Assembly (NCBI GenBank): GCA_002334985.1
Contig: DDBY01000082.1
Coordinates: 1,521 to 13,876, forward strand
Length of the DNA: 12,356 bases
Direction of reading: 5' to 3'
Origin: Micavibrio sp. UBA2020
GTDB lineage: Bacteria > Pseudomonadota > Alphaproteobacteria > Micavibrionales > UBA2020
The notes beneath the pieces are model-generated. The model searched no databases and was not told the origin of the DNA. It was given only the letters and a program-made list of their open reading frames with translations. The position numbers and the translations under genes were made by a program. Every line of letters begins with the position of its first letter. The first letter of the stretch is position 1. Below, one piece after another: positions 5,309 to 12,356 of the stretch.

Positions 5309-6181
5309 ATGACATCTGCCGATAGCCGCCCGCTCCGCGCCGTTATTCTTTATTCCGCCGGCCATGCGGGCAGCGCGATTGTTCTCAACATGCTCGACGA
5401 AGCGCCGGATATAGAGATTGTCGGCATCGTCCGTGCCCCGCCCCTGAAAAACAAAAACCTGCGCGCGGAAATGCGGCGCATGGGCTGGCGTTTCAGCTGG
5501 CTGCTGCTGTGGCAGCGGCTGGTGCAGATGATAACCTTCGCGCTTGCGATTTTGCTGCGCCCGTGGCTTTGGAAAAAAACACTGCTGCCCGGATGGTATC
5601 TGGCGCAGGCGGGGAAAATCCCCGTGCGCAAGTGCCGTAACGTCAACCATCCTGCAACCGAAGCCTTCATACGCGACAAGCAGCCGGATATCATCATATC
5701 CGCCTTTTTCAACCGCATATTAAAGCCCAATATCATTGCCATTCCGCGCCTGGGCGTTTTGAACATCCACCCCGGATGGCTGCCGGATTACAAGGGGGTG
5801 ATGAATTATTTCTGGGTGCTGAAAAACAACGATGCGCGCGCGGGTGTGACCCTGCACTGGATAAACGAAGGCATCGATACCGGCGATATTGTTTCGCGCC
5901 GCAGTTTTATTATTCACCCCGACACCACGCAGCATCAGGTACTGGTCAAGGCCGCCACCCTCGGCGGCAGGCTGGCGGCATCGGCGGCACGCAAACTGGC
6001 GCGCGGCGAAGCCTTGCCCGCCTTGCCCCAGTCGCATGATGACAGTCACGCCTATTACGGCATGCCGGATGAAAAAGATTTCGACGCCTATTTTAAAACC
6101 CGCCGCTTTTTTCGCATCCGCGACGTCGTGGCTGCGGCTCTGCGGCGCTGGCGGCGAAAAAGAACCCTGCCGCCCGCGTAA
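5309..6181 (+). CDS. Formyltransferase-family protein (Fmt-like N-terminal catalytic domain)
   Basis: The 290-residue protein has the formyl_transf_N fold used for N10-formyltetrahydrofolate-dependent formylation. An early strand-glycine segment AVILYSAGHAGS (11-22) starts the Rossmann-like fold. The signature LNIHPGWLPDYKG (151-163) carries the catalytic Asn152 and His154, and GIDTGDIV (188-195) carries the catalytic Asp190, so the Asn-His-Asp triad is intact. It differs from methionyl-tRNA formyltransferase in two ways: a hydrophobic, Trp/Leu-rich insertion at about residues 60-90, and a short basic tail where Fmt has its C-terminal OB domain. It is therefore probably not Fmt. A sugar, lipid or other amine substrate is possible but unproven. 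ATG 5309 has only a weak CAGG upstream, and no promoter is clear in the 32 bases after the preceding terminator. It is convergent with amn, 19 bases apart, without a visible terminator. Confidence 0.82.
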   Translation: MTSADSRPLRAVILYSAGHAGSAIVLNMLDEAPDIEIVGIVRAPPLKNKNLRAEMRRMGWRFSWLLLWQRLVQMITFALAILLRPWLWKKTLLPGWYLAQAGKIPVRKCRNVNHPATEAFIRDKQPDIIISAFFNRILKPNIIAIPRLGVLNIHPGWLPDYKGVMNYFWVLKNNDARAGVTLHWINEGIDTGDIVSRRSFIIHPDTTQHQVLVKAATLGGRLAASAARKLARGEALPALPQSHDDSHAYYGMPDEKDFDAYFKTRRFFRIRDVVAAALRRWRRKRTLPPA

Positions 6182-6200
6182 TATACAGGCGACGGCATTT

Positions 6201-7733
6201 TTACTGAAACGCAACCTCGGTAAAGCTGCGCAGTTTGCGGCTGTGCAGGCGTCCGGCGCCCATGGCGCGGATTTTTTCCATGGTGGCGATGCCGATTTTC
6301 AAATGCTGGTCAACCCGCTCGCGATAAAAACGGTCAGCCATGCCCGGCAATTTCAACTGGCCGTGCAGCGGCTTGTCCGACACGCAAAGCAGCGTACCGT
6401 AAGGCACACGGAAGCGGAATCCGTTGGTGGCAATCGTTGCAGATTCCATGTCGAGGGCGACGGCGCGGCACTGGCTGAGGCGCAGCACGGGAACGCTTTG
6501 TTCCCATAGCTCCCAGTTGCGGTCGCTGACGGTTGCAACCGTACCCGTGCGCATGATTTTCTTGAGGTCGTAATCCTTGAGCCCCGAAATCTGCGACACG
6601 GATTTTTCAAGCGCGACCTGCACTTCCGACAGCGCCGGAATAGGCACCCAGAGCGGCACGGCATCATCCAGAACCTTGTCATCGCGCATATAGGCATGGG
6701 CAAGAACATAATCGCCCAGCTTCTGCGAATTGCGCAGCCCCGCACAGTGCCCCAGCATCAGCCAGGTGTGGGAGCGCAAAACGGCAACGTGGTCGGTAAT
6801 CGTTTTCGCATTCGACGGGCCGACGCCGATGTTAATCAGTGTGATGCCCGTGCCGTCCGCGCGCTTCAGGTGATAGGCCGGCATCTGCGGCAGGCGCGGC
6901 GGTTTTTGCCCCGTACCTGCCGGCACTTCCGGCAGGTTGGCGTTATAGGTGACGACGTTGCCCGGCTCGACAAAGGCGACGTATTCAAGGCGGCGTTCAT
7001 CGATAACCTCACCCTCCTGCGCGCGCGCCATCATGGCATGCGCATCACGGACGAATTCATCGACGTAGAATTGATAGTTGGTGAACAGAATGAATTTCTG
7101 GAAGTGCTCCGCCGACGTGCCCGTGTAATGCTTCAGGCGTTGCAGGCTAAGGTCCATGCGCGGCGCCGTGAAAAGCGCGAGCGGCGCGGGCTCCCCCTCC
7201 TTCACCGTATGTGTGCCGTCTGGAATGGTATCGTCCATATTGGCAAGGTCGGGCTGGTCGAAAATCTGCGGCAGGCGCGCGATTTGCTCCACCGTCAAAT
7301 CGGCTTCAAGGTGGAACTGGTCACCCAGCGCGAAGTGAAGCGGGATGGGCGTTTCGCTGACGCCGACTTCCAGTTCCGCTTCCGGATGGTTTTTCAGCAA
7401 AAGCGTGAACTGGTCCATGTAATAAGTATGATAAAGGTCGGGGCGCGTCAGCGTGGTGCGGTAAGTACCGGGGCGCGACAGAAAGCCATACGACAGGCGG
7501 TTATCAACGCTCGGGCCGCGCGTGGTGGTGATTTCGATATAGGGGTAATGCGCGCGCACGCGGTCTTCGTCCCCTTGGCCTTTCGAGAACTGTTCAAACG
7601 TATGACGCAGATAGGCAACGTTATGGTTGTAAATTTCGCGCACCCAGTTCAACGCCTTTGCAGGGTCGTTGAAGCTGCGCGTGGTCATCAGACCGTCACG
7701 GATGGGGGATGGCGCTTTGTTTCCGATAAGCAC
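6201..7733 (-). CDS. amn: AMP nucleosidase
   Basis: The enzyme hydrolyses AMP to adenine and ribose 5-phosphate, controlling the adenylate pool in the cytoplasm. The 510-residue product parallels E. coli Amn (484 aa) along nearly its whole length. The N-terminal AMP-binding/regulatory domain has HYTGT (202-206), followed by FILFTNYQFYVDEFVR. The C-terminal phosphorylase-like domain has INIGVGPSNAKTI (300-312), LGHCAGLRNSQ, GDYVLAHAYMRDD, DMESATIA (428-435, with the catalytic Asp and purine-contacting Glu region) and FRVPYGTLLCVSDKPLHG. It ends RLHSRKLRSF, as in E. coli. The start is GTG 7733, with AAGAGG (7743-7748) 9 bases upstream. An ATG 15 codons inside has no ribosome binding site. It lies 71 bases after ftsY with only a weak hairpin between, so it may be the last gene of the dapF-ftsY unit. 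The usual alphaproteobacterial neighbours of ftsY differ from this. Confidence 0.96.
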   Translation of the reverse strand: MLIGNKAPSPIRDGLMTTRSFNDPAKALNWVREIYNHNVAYLRHTFEQFSKGQGDEDRVRAHYPYIEITTTRGPSVDNRLSYGFLSRPGTYRTTLTRPDLYHTYYMDQFTLLLKNHPEAELEVGVSETPIPLHFALGDQFHLEADLTVEQIARLPQIFDQPDLANMDDTIPDGTHTVKEGEPAPLALFTAPRMDLSLQRLKHYTGTSAEHFQKFILFTNYQFYVDEFVRDAHAMMARAQEGEVIDERRLEYVAFVEPGNVVTYNANLPEVPAGTGQKPPRLPQMPAYHLKRADGTGITLINIGVGPSNAKTITDHVAVLRSHTWLMLGHCAGLRNSQKLGDYVLAHAYMRDDKVLDDAVPLWVPIPALSEVQVALEKSVSQISGLKDYDLKKIMRTGTVATVSDRNWELWEQSVPVLRLSQCRAVALDMESATIATNGFRFRVPYGTLLCVSDKPLHGQLKLPGMADRFYRERVDQHLKIGIATMEKIRAMGAGRLHSRKLRSFTEVAFQ

Positions 7734-7804
7734 GAGAAAGAACCTCTTCAGTTAAGGCAGCCGCCGCCGCGGCATCCGGCGACGCGCAAGCTAAACTGCG
7801 CAGG

Positions 7805-8977
7805 TCAGTCGGATGCGGCGTCGAGGCCGACGATGGCGCGGGCATAATCGGCTGCGGCGAAAGGCCGCAGGTCGTCTATGCCCTCCCCTATACCTATAGC
7901 ATGAACCGGCATCTGAAATCTCTCGGCAAGTGAAACCAGCACGCCGCCTTTGGCTGTGCCGTCCAGTTTTGTGACAATAAGGCCGGTTATGGCAACCATC
8001 TCCTTGAAAAGCTCAAGCTGGCTGTGTGCGTTCTGGCCGACGGTGGCGTCCAGCACCAGCACAATCGCATGCGGCGCGGCAGCATTTTTCTTGCGGATAA
8101 CGCGCACGATTTTGGACAGCTCCTCCATCAGGTTCGCTTTGTTTTGCAAACGGCCGGCGGTATCCATCATCAAAATATCCGCGCCCTCTGCCTCTGCACG
8201 GTCGAGCGCTTCATAGGCGAGCGCGGCGGCGTCCGCCCCCTCGTCCTTTGCCATCACGGGGCAGCCGATACGCTCGCCCCAAACCTTCAGCTGCGCGACG
8301 GCCGCGGCGCGGAACGTATCGCCCGCCGCCAGCATGACTTTTTTGCCCTCGCGGGTGAATTGCTGGCCGAGCTTGCCAATCGTCGTCGTCTTGCCCGTAC
8401 CGTTGACACCGACCATCAAGATAACAAATGGTTTTGCATCGATGGTGAACAGCGGCTTTTCAACGGGCGTCAGAATTTTTTCGATTTCATCGGCCAGCGC
8501 GGTGCGGATTTCTTCGCCCGTGACTTCTTTGTCGAAACGGTTTTTGGCAATCGCCGCCGTCAGCTTCGCCGCCGTTGCAGGGCCGAGGTCGGCGGTAATC
8601 AAAAGCTCTTCCAGCTCATCCAGCGCGCTCTGGTCGAGCTTGCGCTTGGTAAAAATATCCGCAATCCCGCCCGCCAGCTTGCCCGACGACAGGCTGAGCC
8701 CGGATTTAAGCCGCGCGAACCAGCCCTGTTTGGTATCCGGCTTTTCCATCAGCGGCGCGGACGTTTGCGCCGTTACGGCAGCGGCATCGGGCGGCGCCGG
8801 CATTTCTTGCGGTGCGGCGGCCAAAGCAACTTCTTCTGCGGCAGCTTCTGTAGGTGTCCCGTCCGCAGCTACGGTATCATCAATAGCATTATCCGGCGCG
8901 GCGTTATCTGCCGCCTGTTCCGTCAAAACTTCACTTGGCTGCTCTTCTTTTTTCTTTTTGTTGAAAAACCAAATCAC
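7805..8977 (-). CDS. ftsY: Signal recognition particle receptor FtsY
   Basis: FtsY is the membrane-bound SRP receptor GTPase that pairs with Ffh to deliver ribosomes making inner-membrane proteins to SecYEG. The 390-residue product has a basic start (MIWFFNKKKKEE), then an acidic Ala/Glu/Pro-rich A region (about 11-80), the N domain (about 85-170) and the G domain. GTPase motifs are all present: G1 GVNGTGKTT (190-198), G2 DTFRAAA (220-226), G3 DTAGR (272-276) and G4 TKLD (336-339), then GIGEGIDDLRPF (362-373). The start is GTG 8977, which overlaps the mtaB stop as GTGA, and AAGGGG lies 8 bases upstream (8986-8991), inside mtaB. Translational coupling to mtaB is likely. The A region is low in complexity, as is usual for this poorly conserved segment. 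Confidence 0.97.
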   Translation of the reverse strand: MIWFFNKKKKEEQPSEVLTEQAADNAAPDNAIDDTVAADGTPTEAAAEEVALAAAPQEMPAPPDAAAVTAQTSAPLMEKPDTKQGWFARLKSGLSLSSGKLAGGIADIFTKRKLDQSALDELEELLITADLGPATAAKLTAAIAKNRFDKEVTGEEIRTALADEIEKILTPVEKPLFTIDAKPFVILMVGVNGTGKTTTIGKLGQQFTREGKKVMLAAGDTFRAAAVAQLKVWGERIGCPVMAKDEGADAAALAYEALDRAEAEGADILMMDTAGRLQNKANLMEELSKIVRVIRKKNAAAPHAIVLVLDATVGQNAHSQLELFKEMVAITGLIVTKLDGTAKGGVLVSLAERFQMPVHAIGIGEGIDDLRPFAAADYARAIVGLDAASD

Positions 8978-10311
8978 AGCACTTTCCCCTTCAGAAGGCC
9001 GCCCTCAACCCCTTCCAGCTTCACGCGCACCAGCGCGCCGGCAGGTGTGTCGGCATCCAGCGCGACTTCGCTGAAATATGGCGTGCGTGCACGGTTGTTT
9101 TTCTCGGCCAGCGCCATCATCTCGCGCCCGATAATGCCCTGCATGTGTTTTTCTACCTGCTGCGCACCCAAATCGCGCAGGCGCTTGGCGCGCTCCTTGC
9201 GGAGGCCGCCGTCCACCTGCGGCATGCGCGCGGCGGGTGTGCCGGGGCGCGGCGAGTACGGGAAGACGTGCAGGAAGGTCAAATCGCATTCGCGCACGGC
9301 GTTGAATGTGTTTTCGAACATTTCGTCCGTTTCGGTCGGGAAGCCCGCGATAATATCTGCGCCGAAAACGATATCAGGGCGCAACGCGCGCGCCTTTTCG
9401 CAAACCGCTATCAGGTCGGGGCGCAAATGACGGCGCTTCATGCGCTTCAGCACCATATCATCCCCCGCCTGCATCGACAGGTGCAGGTGCGGCATGAAAC
9501 GCTCTTCCTCGCCAATCAGTCGCCACAAATCATCGTCTATTTCAACGGGGTCGAGCGACGACAGCCGCAGGCGTTTCAAATCCGGCACCAGCGCCAGCAT
9601 GCGGCGTATCATCTGCCCCAAGCGCGGCTGTCCCGGCAAATCGGGACCGTAGGATGTAATATCAACGCCGGTCAGGACAACTTCGTGATAGCCATGTTCG
9701 ACAAGGCGGCGCACCTGTTCGACAATTTCGCCCATTGGCACACTGCGCGAATTGCCGCGGCCATAAGGAATGATGCAAAACGTGCAGCGGTGGTCACAGC
9801 CGTTTTGCACCTGCACGAAGGCGCGCGCGTGCGATTCAAAACCGGAAATCATGTGCCGCGCCGTTTCCTTGACCGACATGATGTCGTTCACGACCACGCG
9901 CTCGGTCGAAGGCTGCAGCCAGCTTTCTTCCTTCAGCTTCAGGTCATTGCCCATGACCTGATTGACTTCGGGCATGTCGGAAAAGCTTTTCGGGTTCACC
10001 TGCGCGGCGCAGCCCGTGACGATGATTTTCGCATCCGGATTTTCGCGCCGCGCACGGCGGATGGCTTGACGCGCCTGACGTTCTGCCTCCGACGTGACGG
10101 CGCAGGTATTGATGATGATGGCATCGCTCAGCCCCGCCTTGGCCGCGTGCGCCTTCATCACTTCGGATTCATAAATATTCAGGCGGCAACCGAATGTGAC
10201 CACGCGCGGGCCATCGTTGCCCTGCTGCGCCAGCTGGGTTTCGGCATCCGGCAGCTCCAGCGCTTCTTCGCGGTGTTCGCTCGGGCGGGTGATGATTTTA
10301 AGCTCGTCCAT
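8974..10311 (-). CDS. mtaB: tRNA (N6-threonylcarbamoyladenosine(37)-C2)-methylthiotransferase, MtaB type
   Basis: This radical-SAM enzyme adds a methylthio group to t6A37 in tRNAs reading ANN codons, using two iron-sulfur clusters. The 445-residue product has the UPF0004 domain with three cluster cysteines, C42 in TFGCRLN, C70 in NTCAVT and C101 in TGCAAQ. The radical-SAM motif CDHRCTFC has C172, C176 and C179, and a C-terminal TRAM-like region follows. GCRLN and NTCAVT mark the MtaB branch rather than MiaB (GCQMN, NTCSIR). The family usually begins almost at the TFGC strand, whereas here about 34 hydrophilic residues precede it. ATG 10311 is chosen. A TTG two codons earlier is also in frame, and a GTG directly before TFGC could give a standard-length form, though no clear ribosome binding site decides it. 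It sits 25 bases after the permease gene and overlaps ftsY by 4 bases. Confidence 0.93.
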   Translation of the reverse strand: MDELKIITRPSEHREEALELPDAETQLAQQGNDGPRVVTFGCRLNIYESEVMKAHAAKAGLSDAIIINTCAVTSEAERQARQAIRRARRENPDAKIIVTGCAAQVNPKSFSDMPEVNQVMGNDLKLKEESWLQPSTERVVVNDIMSVKETARHMISGFESHARAFVQVQNGCDHRCTFCIIPYGRGNSRSVPMGEIVEQVRRLVEHGYHEVVLTGVDITSYGPDLPGQPRLGQMIRRMLALVPDLKRLRLSSLDPVEIDDDLWRLIGEEERFMPHLHLSMQAGDDMVLKRMKRRHLRPDLIAVCEKARALRPDIVFGADIIAGFPTETDEMFENTFNAVRECDLTFLHVFPYSPRPGTPAARMPQVDGGLRKERAKRLRDLGAQQVEKHMQGIIGREMMALAEKNNRARTPYFSEVALDADTPAGALVRVKLEGVEGGLLKGKVL

Positions 10312-10336
10312 ATTCAACTTGTTTCTTTAACCGGAT

Positions 10337-11239
10337 TTACGCGGCGGCCACCTGTTGCCGCCGCAAGGCTGCGCGGGTAAACAAAATCCCCGCGCCGATG
10401 ATAATCCCCGCCCCCATGGCCGTCCAAAGACCGGGCTGTTCCTGCCAGATGACATAGCCCAAGAGCGCGCTCCAGACAATATTACTGTACTGGAAAGGCG
10501 TCACCAAAGACGCCGGCGCATGGCGGAATGCCGAATACATGCAAACCAGCGCCGCAATATCCGCCAGCGCGCAGAGCAAAAACAATGGCATGTCCCCCGC
10601 CGCTACCGGCGTCCAAAGCCCGTTTCCGACCACCAAAGCGCCCGAAACCGCCGCTGCGCCTACATAAAAGTACAAAATAAAGGCCGCAGTATGAATTTGG
10701 CCGTTCAAATAGCGCACCAGCACCTGACTGGCCGCAAGCGCGATAGTACCGCCGAGTGTTACAATCAACGGCAGACTGGCCTGCATATCCATCCCCGGCT
10801 GCAAAATCAGCAGGATGCCGCCAAATCCGGCCAGCGCCAGCGTGACCTGCCAGCGCGTCAGACGCTCCCCCAGAAAGAAAAACGACAATACCGCAACCAG
10901 TAGCGGCGCCGCCGCGACCACCGCGCTGATTTGCGCAAGCCCCCCATGGCCGAACCCATAAAAAAGCGAAAAGCAGGCACAAATCGCCGCCCCGACATAA
11001 CAGGCCAGCATCGGCCGCACCCGCCGCACCCAGCGCAGCCGCCCCGTCGCGGCCAGCCACAGAAAAACACTGGCAAAGCCGAACAGGCAATCCGTCAGAA
11101 CAATCTGTAAAGTATGATAACCGGAAAGCGTCAGTGCCTTGACCGCCGCATTCATCACAGACAGTGACAGTGCAGAGCCGAGCATCAGCACAATCCCCCG
11201 CCCATGGCGCGGCACATCAGGCAGCAGCCCCGCCGTCAC
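10337..11239 (-). CDS. EamA/DMT-superfamily membrane transporter
   Basis: The 300-residue product is highly hydrophobic, with about ten predicted membrane helices in two repeated halves of five, the EamA (drug/metabolite transporter) plan. The first half ends with a VVAAAPLLVAVLSFFFLGERLTRWQ-type segment and the second with the equivalent LVTPFQYSNIVWSALLGYVIWQEQP segment. These P-x-x-x-A/L...E repeats are characteristic of the family. The substrate cannot be read from sequence. Relatives export or import amino acids, nucleotides or cofactors, and S-adenosylmethionine carriers are in the same superfamily. The start is GTG 11239, overlapping the dapF stop as GTGA. No Shine-Dalgarno is visible, so translation probably depends on re-initiation after dapF. 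In related genomes dapF commonly adjoins mtaB directly, which makes this gene a likely insertion into that pair. Confidence 0.9.
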   Translation of the reverse strand: MTAGLLPDVPRHGRGIVLMLGSALSLSVMNAAVKALTLSGYHTLQIVLTDCLFGFASVFLWLAATGRLRWVRRVRPMLACYVGAAICACFSLFYGFGHGGLAQISAVVAAAPLLVAVLSFFFLGERLTRWQVTLALAGFGGILLILQPGMDMQASLPLIVTLGGTIALAASQVLVRYLNGQIHTAAFILYFYVGAAAVSGALVVGNGLWTPVAAGDMPLFLLCALADIAALVCMYSAFRHAPASLVTPFQYSNIVWSALLGYVIWQEQPGLWTAMGAGIIIGAGILFTRAALRRQQVAAA

Positions 11240-12072
11240 AGACCGAAACCGGTTGAAATGGTGCCGCTGAAAACCTCGGCGACCTCGCCCGTCATCAGGA
11301 CGTGGTCATCGCTTTCACGCCACTCTATATCCAGAATCCCCCCCTCGAGCGTCACGCGCACTTTGCGCCCTGTCAGGCCGCGACGGGCAGCGGCGACGGC
11401 AACGGCGCAGGCGCCCGTGCCGCAGGCGCGGGTAATGCCCACGCCCCGCTCCCACACGCGCATAGTAACGGCCTCCTGGCTATCGATGCGCACAATTTCC
11501 ACATTCGTCTTTTCGGGAAATAGCGGGTGGGTTTCAATCATCGGGCCGAATTTTTCCAGCGGCACGTCTTCAAGCTGCTGAACAAAAAATACCGCATGCG
11601 GGTTGCCCACGTTGACTGCGACGGGGGATTTCAACATCCCCTCGGTCAAATTCAAAGAAAGCGTGTCTTGTTCAGAACTTAGGGGGATTTCCTGCCAGCC
11701 AAGACGAACTTTCCCCATATCCACGCAAACGCGTCCGGCACCGGCACGAACGGCCTTGAGCTGCCCCGCTACGGTCTCGATAACCACCTCGCTGCGGCCG
11801 CTTTCGCGCATCAAAATATCCGCGACGCAGCGCGTGACGTTGCCACAGGCGCCGACTTCGCCGCCGTCATTGTTAAAAATCTTCATAAAAACATCGGTTT
11901 GCGGGCTTTTGGGCGGGTCAATTATCACCATTTGGTCAAAGCCGATGCCCGTATGACGGTCACCGAGTCTGCGGATGGCGTCTGTGGATAAATACAGCGG
12001 CGCACCTTCGCGCCCGTCAAAAATCGCGAAATCGTTACCCAGACCGTGCATTTTCAAGAATGTTTTTGTCAT
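11236..12072 (-). CDS. dapF: Diaminopimelate epimerase
   Basis: DapF interconverts LL- and meso-diaminopimelate, the step feeding lysine synthesis and peptidoglycan cross-links, in the cytoplasm. The 278-residue length is typical. MHGLGNDF (8-15) opens the first domain. The catalytic cysteine pair is present as C76 in NNDGGEVGACGN and C217 in RACGTGACA. GNPHAVFF (156-163) and the WERGVGITRACG block are also diagnostic. ATG 12072 is the natural N-terminus. Upstream there is no good Shine-Dalgarno, and the predicted promoter would start transcription at about the ATG itself. It is first in a minus-strand cluster, overlaps the permease gene by 4 bases and is divergent from the partial gene at 12286. 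Confidence 0.97.
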   Translation of the reverse strand: MTKTFLKMHGLGNDFAIFDGREGAPLYLSTDAIRRLGDRHTGIGFDQMVIIDPPKSPQTDVFMKIFNNDGGEVGACGNVTRCVADILMRESGRSEVVIETVAGQLKAVRAGAGRVCVDMGKVRLGWQEIPLSSEQDTLSLNLTEGMLKSPVAVNVGNPHAVFFVQQLEDVPLEKFGPMIETHPLFPEKTNVEIVRIDSQEAVTMRVWERGVGITRACGTGACAVAVAAARRGLTGRKVRVTLEGGILDIEWRESDDHVLMTGEVAEVFSGTISTGFGL

Positions 12073-12078
12073 GACAAG

Positions 12079-12107
12079 GATATAGCCCGTTTTTGGTTTT
12101 ACAGCAA
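12079..12107 (-). promoter_or_regulatory. Candidate promoter of the dapF cluster
   Basis: On the minus strand TTGCTG (12102-12107) is followed by 17 bases and TATATC (12079-12084). Each matches the consensus only partly (3 and 4 of 6). The -10 ends 6 bases before the dapF ATG, so the message would have almost no leader. The surrounding AT-rich sequence fits a promoter, but this exact assignment is tentative. Confidence 0.35.
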
Positions 12108-12180
12108 GATTTTAAGCCTTTTCTCTCAACTAAAATATTGAATTTCTATCAAAAAATTGCACATAACACTTGAAGTAATA

Positions 12181-12210
12181 TTGCATTTTTACAAATTCAA
12201 AGCATATAAT
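12181..12210 (+). promoter_or_regulatory. Promoter of the partial gene at the right edge
   Basis: TTGCAT (12181-12186) is followed by 18 bases and an exact TATAAT (12205-12210) in the most AT-rich stretch of the window. The predicted start of transcription near 12217 leaves a leader of about 69 bases. A GANTC sequence (12218-12222) lies at the predicted start. Confidence 0.55.
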
Positions 12211-12247
12211 CACCGCAGATTCTTACATCTTTGAAAACATTAAAAAT

Positions 12248-12266
12248 GCGTCGGCACAACCGGCGC
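12248..12266 (+). other. Leader hairpin just before the ribosome binding site of the edge gene
   Basis: GCGTCGG (12248-12254) and CCGGCGC (12260-12266) pair over 7 bp, with one G-T wobble, around a CACAA loop. The hairpin ends 7 bases before the AAGGGA ribosome binding site. It has no U-tract and leaves the site free, so it may stabilise the message or tune translation. Confidence 0.35.
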
Positions 12267-12285
12267 GCAGCATAAGGGAAATCTC

Positions 12286-12356
12286 ATGCGCAGCGAAGCG
12301 AACGGCACCTCTCCTTCTTTCAAAAACATGCAAGGCAAAGCCGCCATCATCGCGGT
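12286..12356 (+). CDS. Unidentified gene, first 23 codons only
   Basis: An open frame begins at ATG 12286 with AAGGGA (12274-12279) 6 bases upstream, and runs off the right edge. The visible peptide starts MRSEANGTSPSFKNMQ and continues GKAAIIA, a hydrophilic start followed by what may be a first beta strand. That is too little to name a family. A promoter and a leader hairpin lie upstream, which supports a real gene divergent from dapF. Confidence 0.6.
   Translation, partial: MRSEANGTSPSFKNMQGKAAIIA

Noticed and set aside
7784..7801. GCGCA / TGCGC inverted repeat between ftsY and amn, possible terminator
   Set aside because: The stem is 5 bp with an 8-base loop and no T-tract, so it is too weak to separate the genes.
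6696..7847. 383-residue plus-strand open frame opposite amn
   Set aside because: Amn motifs are continuous on the minus strand. The plus-strand frame has no recognisable domain and no start signal.
8024..9430. 468-residue plus-strand open frame opposite ftsY and mtaB
   Set aside because: It spans the junction of two confidently identified genes on the other strand and is low-complexity and Arg/Ser-rich. It is a compositional artefact.
9145..10380. 411-residue plus-strand open frame opposite mtaB
   Set aside because: mtaB has all six cluster cysteines on the minus strand. The plus-strand frame has no domain.
1..12356. Mobile element, CRISPR, tRNA/rRNA or defence system
   Set aside because: No transposase, integrase, spaced direct repeats, tRNA cloverleaf or defence-type domain was seen. 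All long genes belong to housekeeping or unknown chromosomal families.

Overview
This is an ordinary-looking chromosomal stretch from an alphaproteobacterium. The assignment rests on four things: a DUF2336-family gene (mostly alphaproteobacterial), an exact CtrA-type box (TTAA-N7-TTAA) in front of a small gene, the gene order dapF / mtaB / ftsY that recurs in that class, and an RpoH-like sigma factor end. The DNA is moderately GC-rich with AT-rich promoter islands. I see no tRNA, rRNA, CRISPR array, insertion sequence or phage gene.

Left part (1-3278): the 3' end of a sigma-32-type factor, then an exported protein with a staphylococcal-nuclease fold whose catalytic residues are replaced, then phosphoglycerate kinase (pgk). 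pgk ends at a symmetrical hairpin terminator shared with a convergent, unrecognised membrane protein. That protein has its own promoter and a 21-bp near-palindrome at its transcription start.

Middle (3279-5276): a DUF2336 protein on the minus strand, a 341-bp intergenic region, and an 88-residue disordered protein on the plus strand. The small gene has a CtrA-like box, an extended -10, a strong ribosome binding site and a strong terminator, so it looks like an independently regulated unit.

Right part (5309-12356): a stand-alone formyltransferase-family enzyme on plus, convergent with a minus-strand cluster. In transcription order the cluster is dapF (lysine/peptidoglycan precursor), an EamA/DMT permease, mtaB (tRNA methylthiolation), ftsY (SRP receptor) and amn (AMP nucleosidase). 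dapF/permease and mtaB/ftsY each overlap by 4 bases (GTGA), pointing to one co-transcribed, translationally coupled unit. Divergent from dapF is a promoter and the first 23 codons of another gene that runs off the window.

I found no complete new multi-gene system. The observations most worth checking are the probable leaderless start of the nuclease-fold gene under a perfect sigma-70 consensus promoter, the apparent loss of catalysis in that protein, and the CtrA-controlled small disordered protein.
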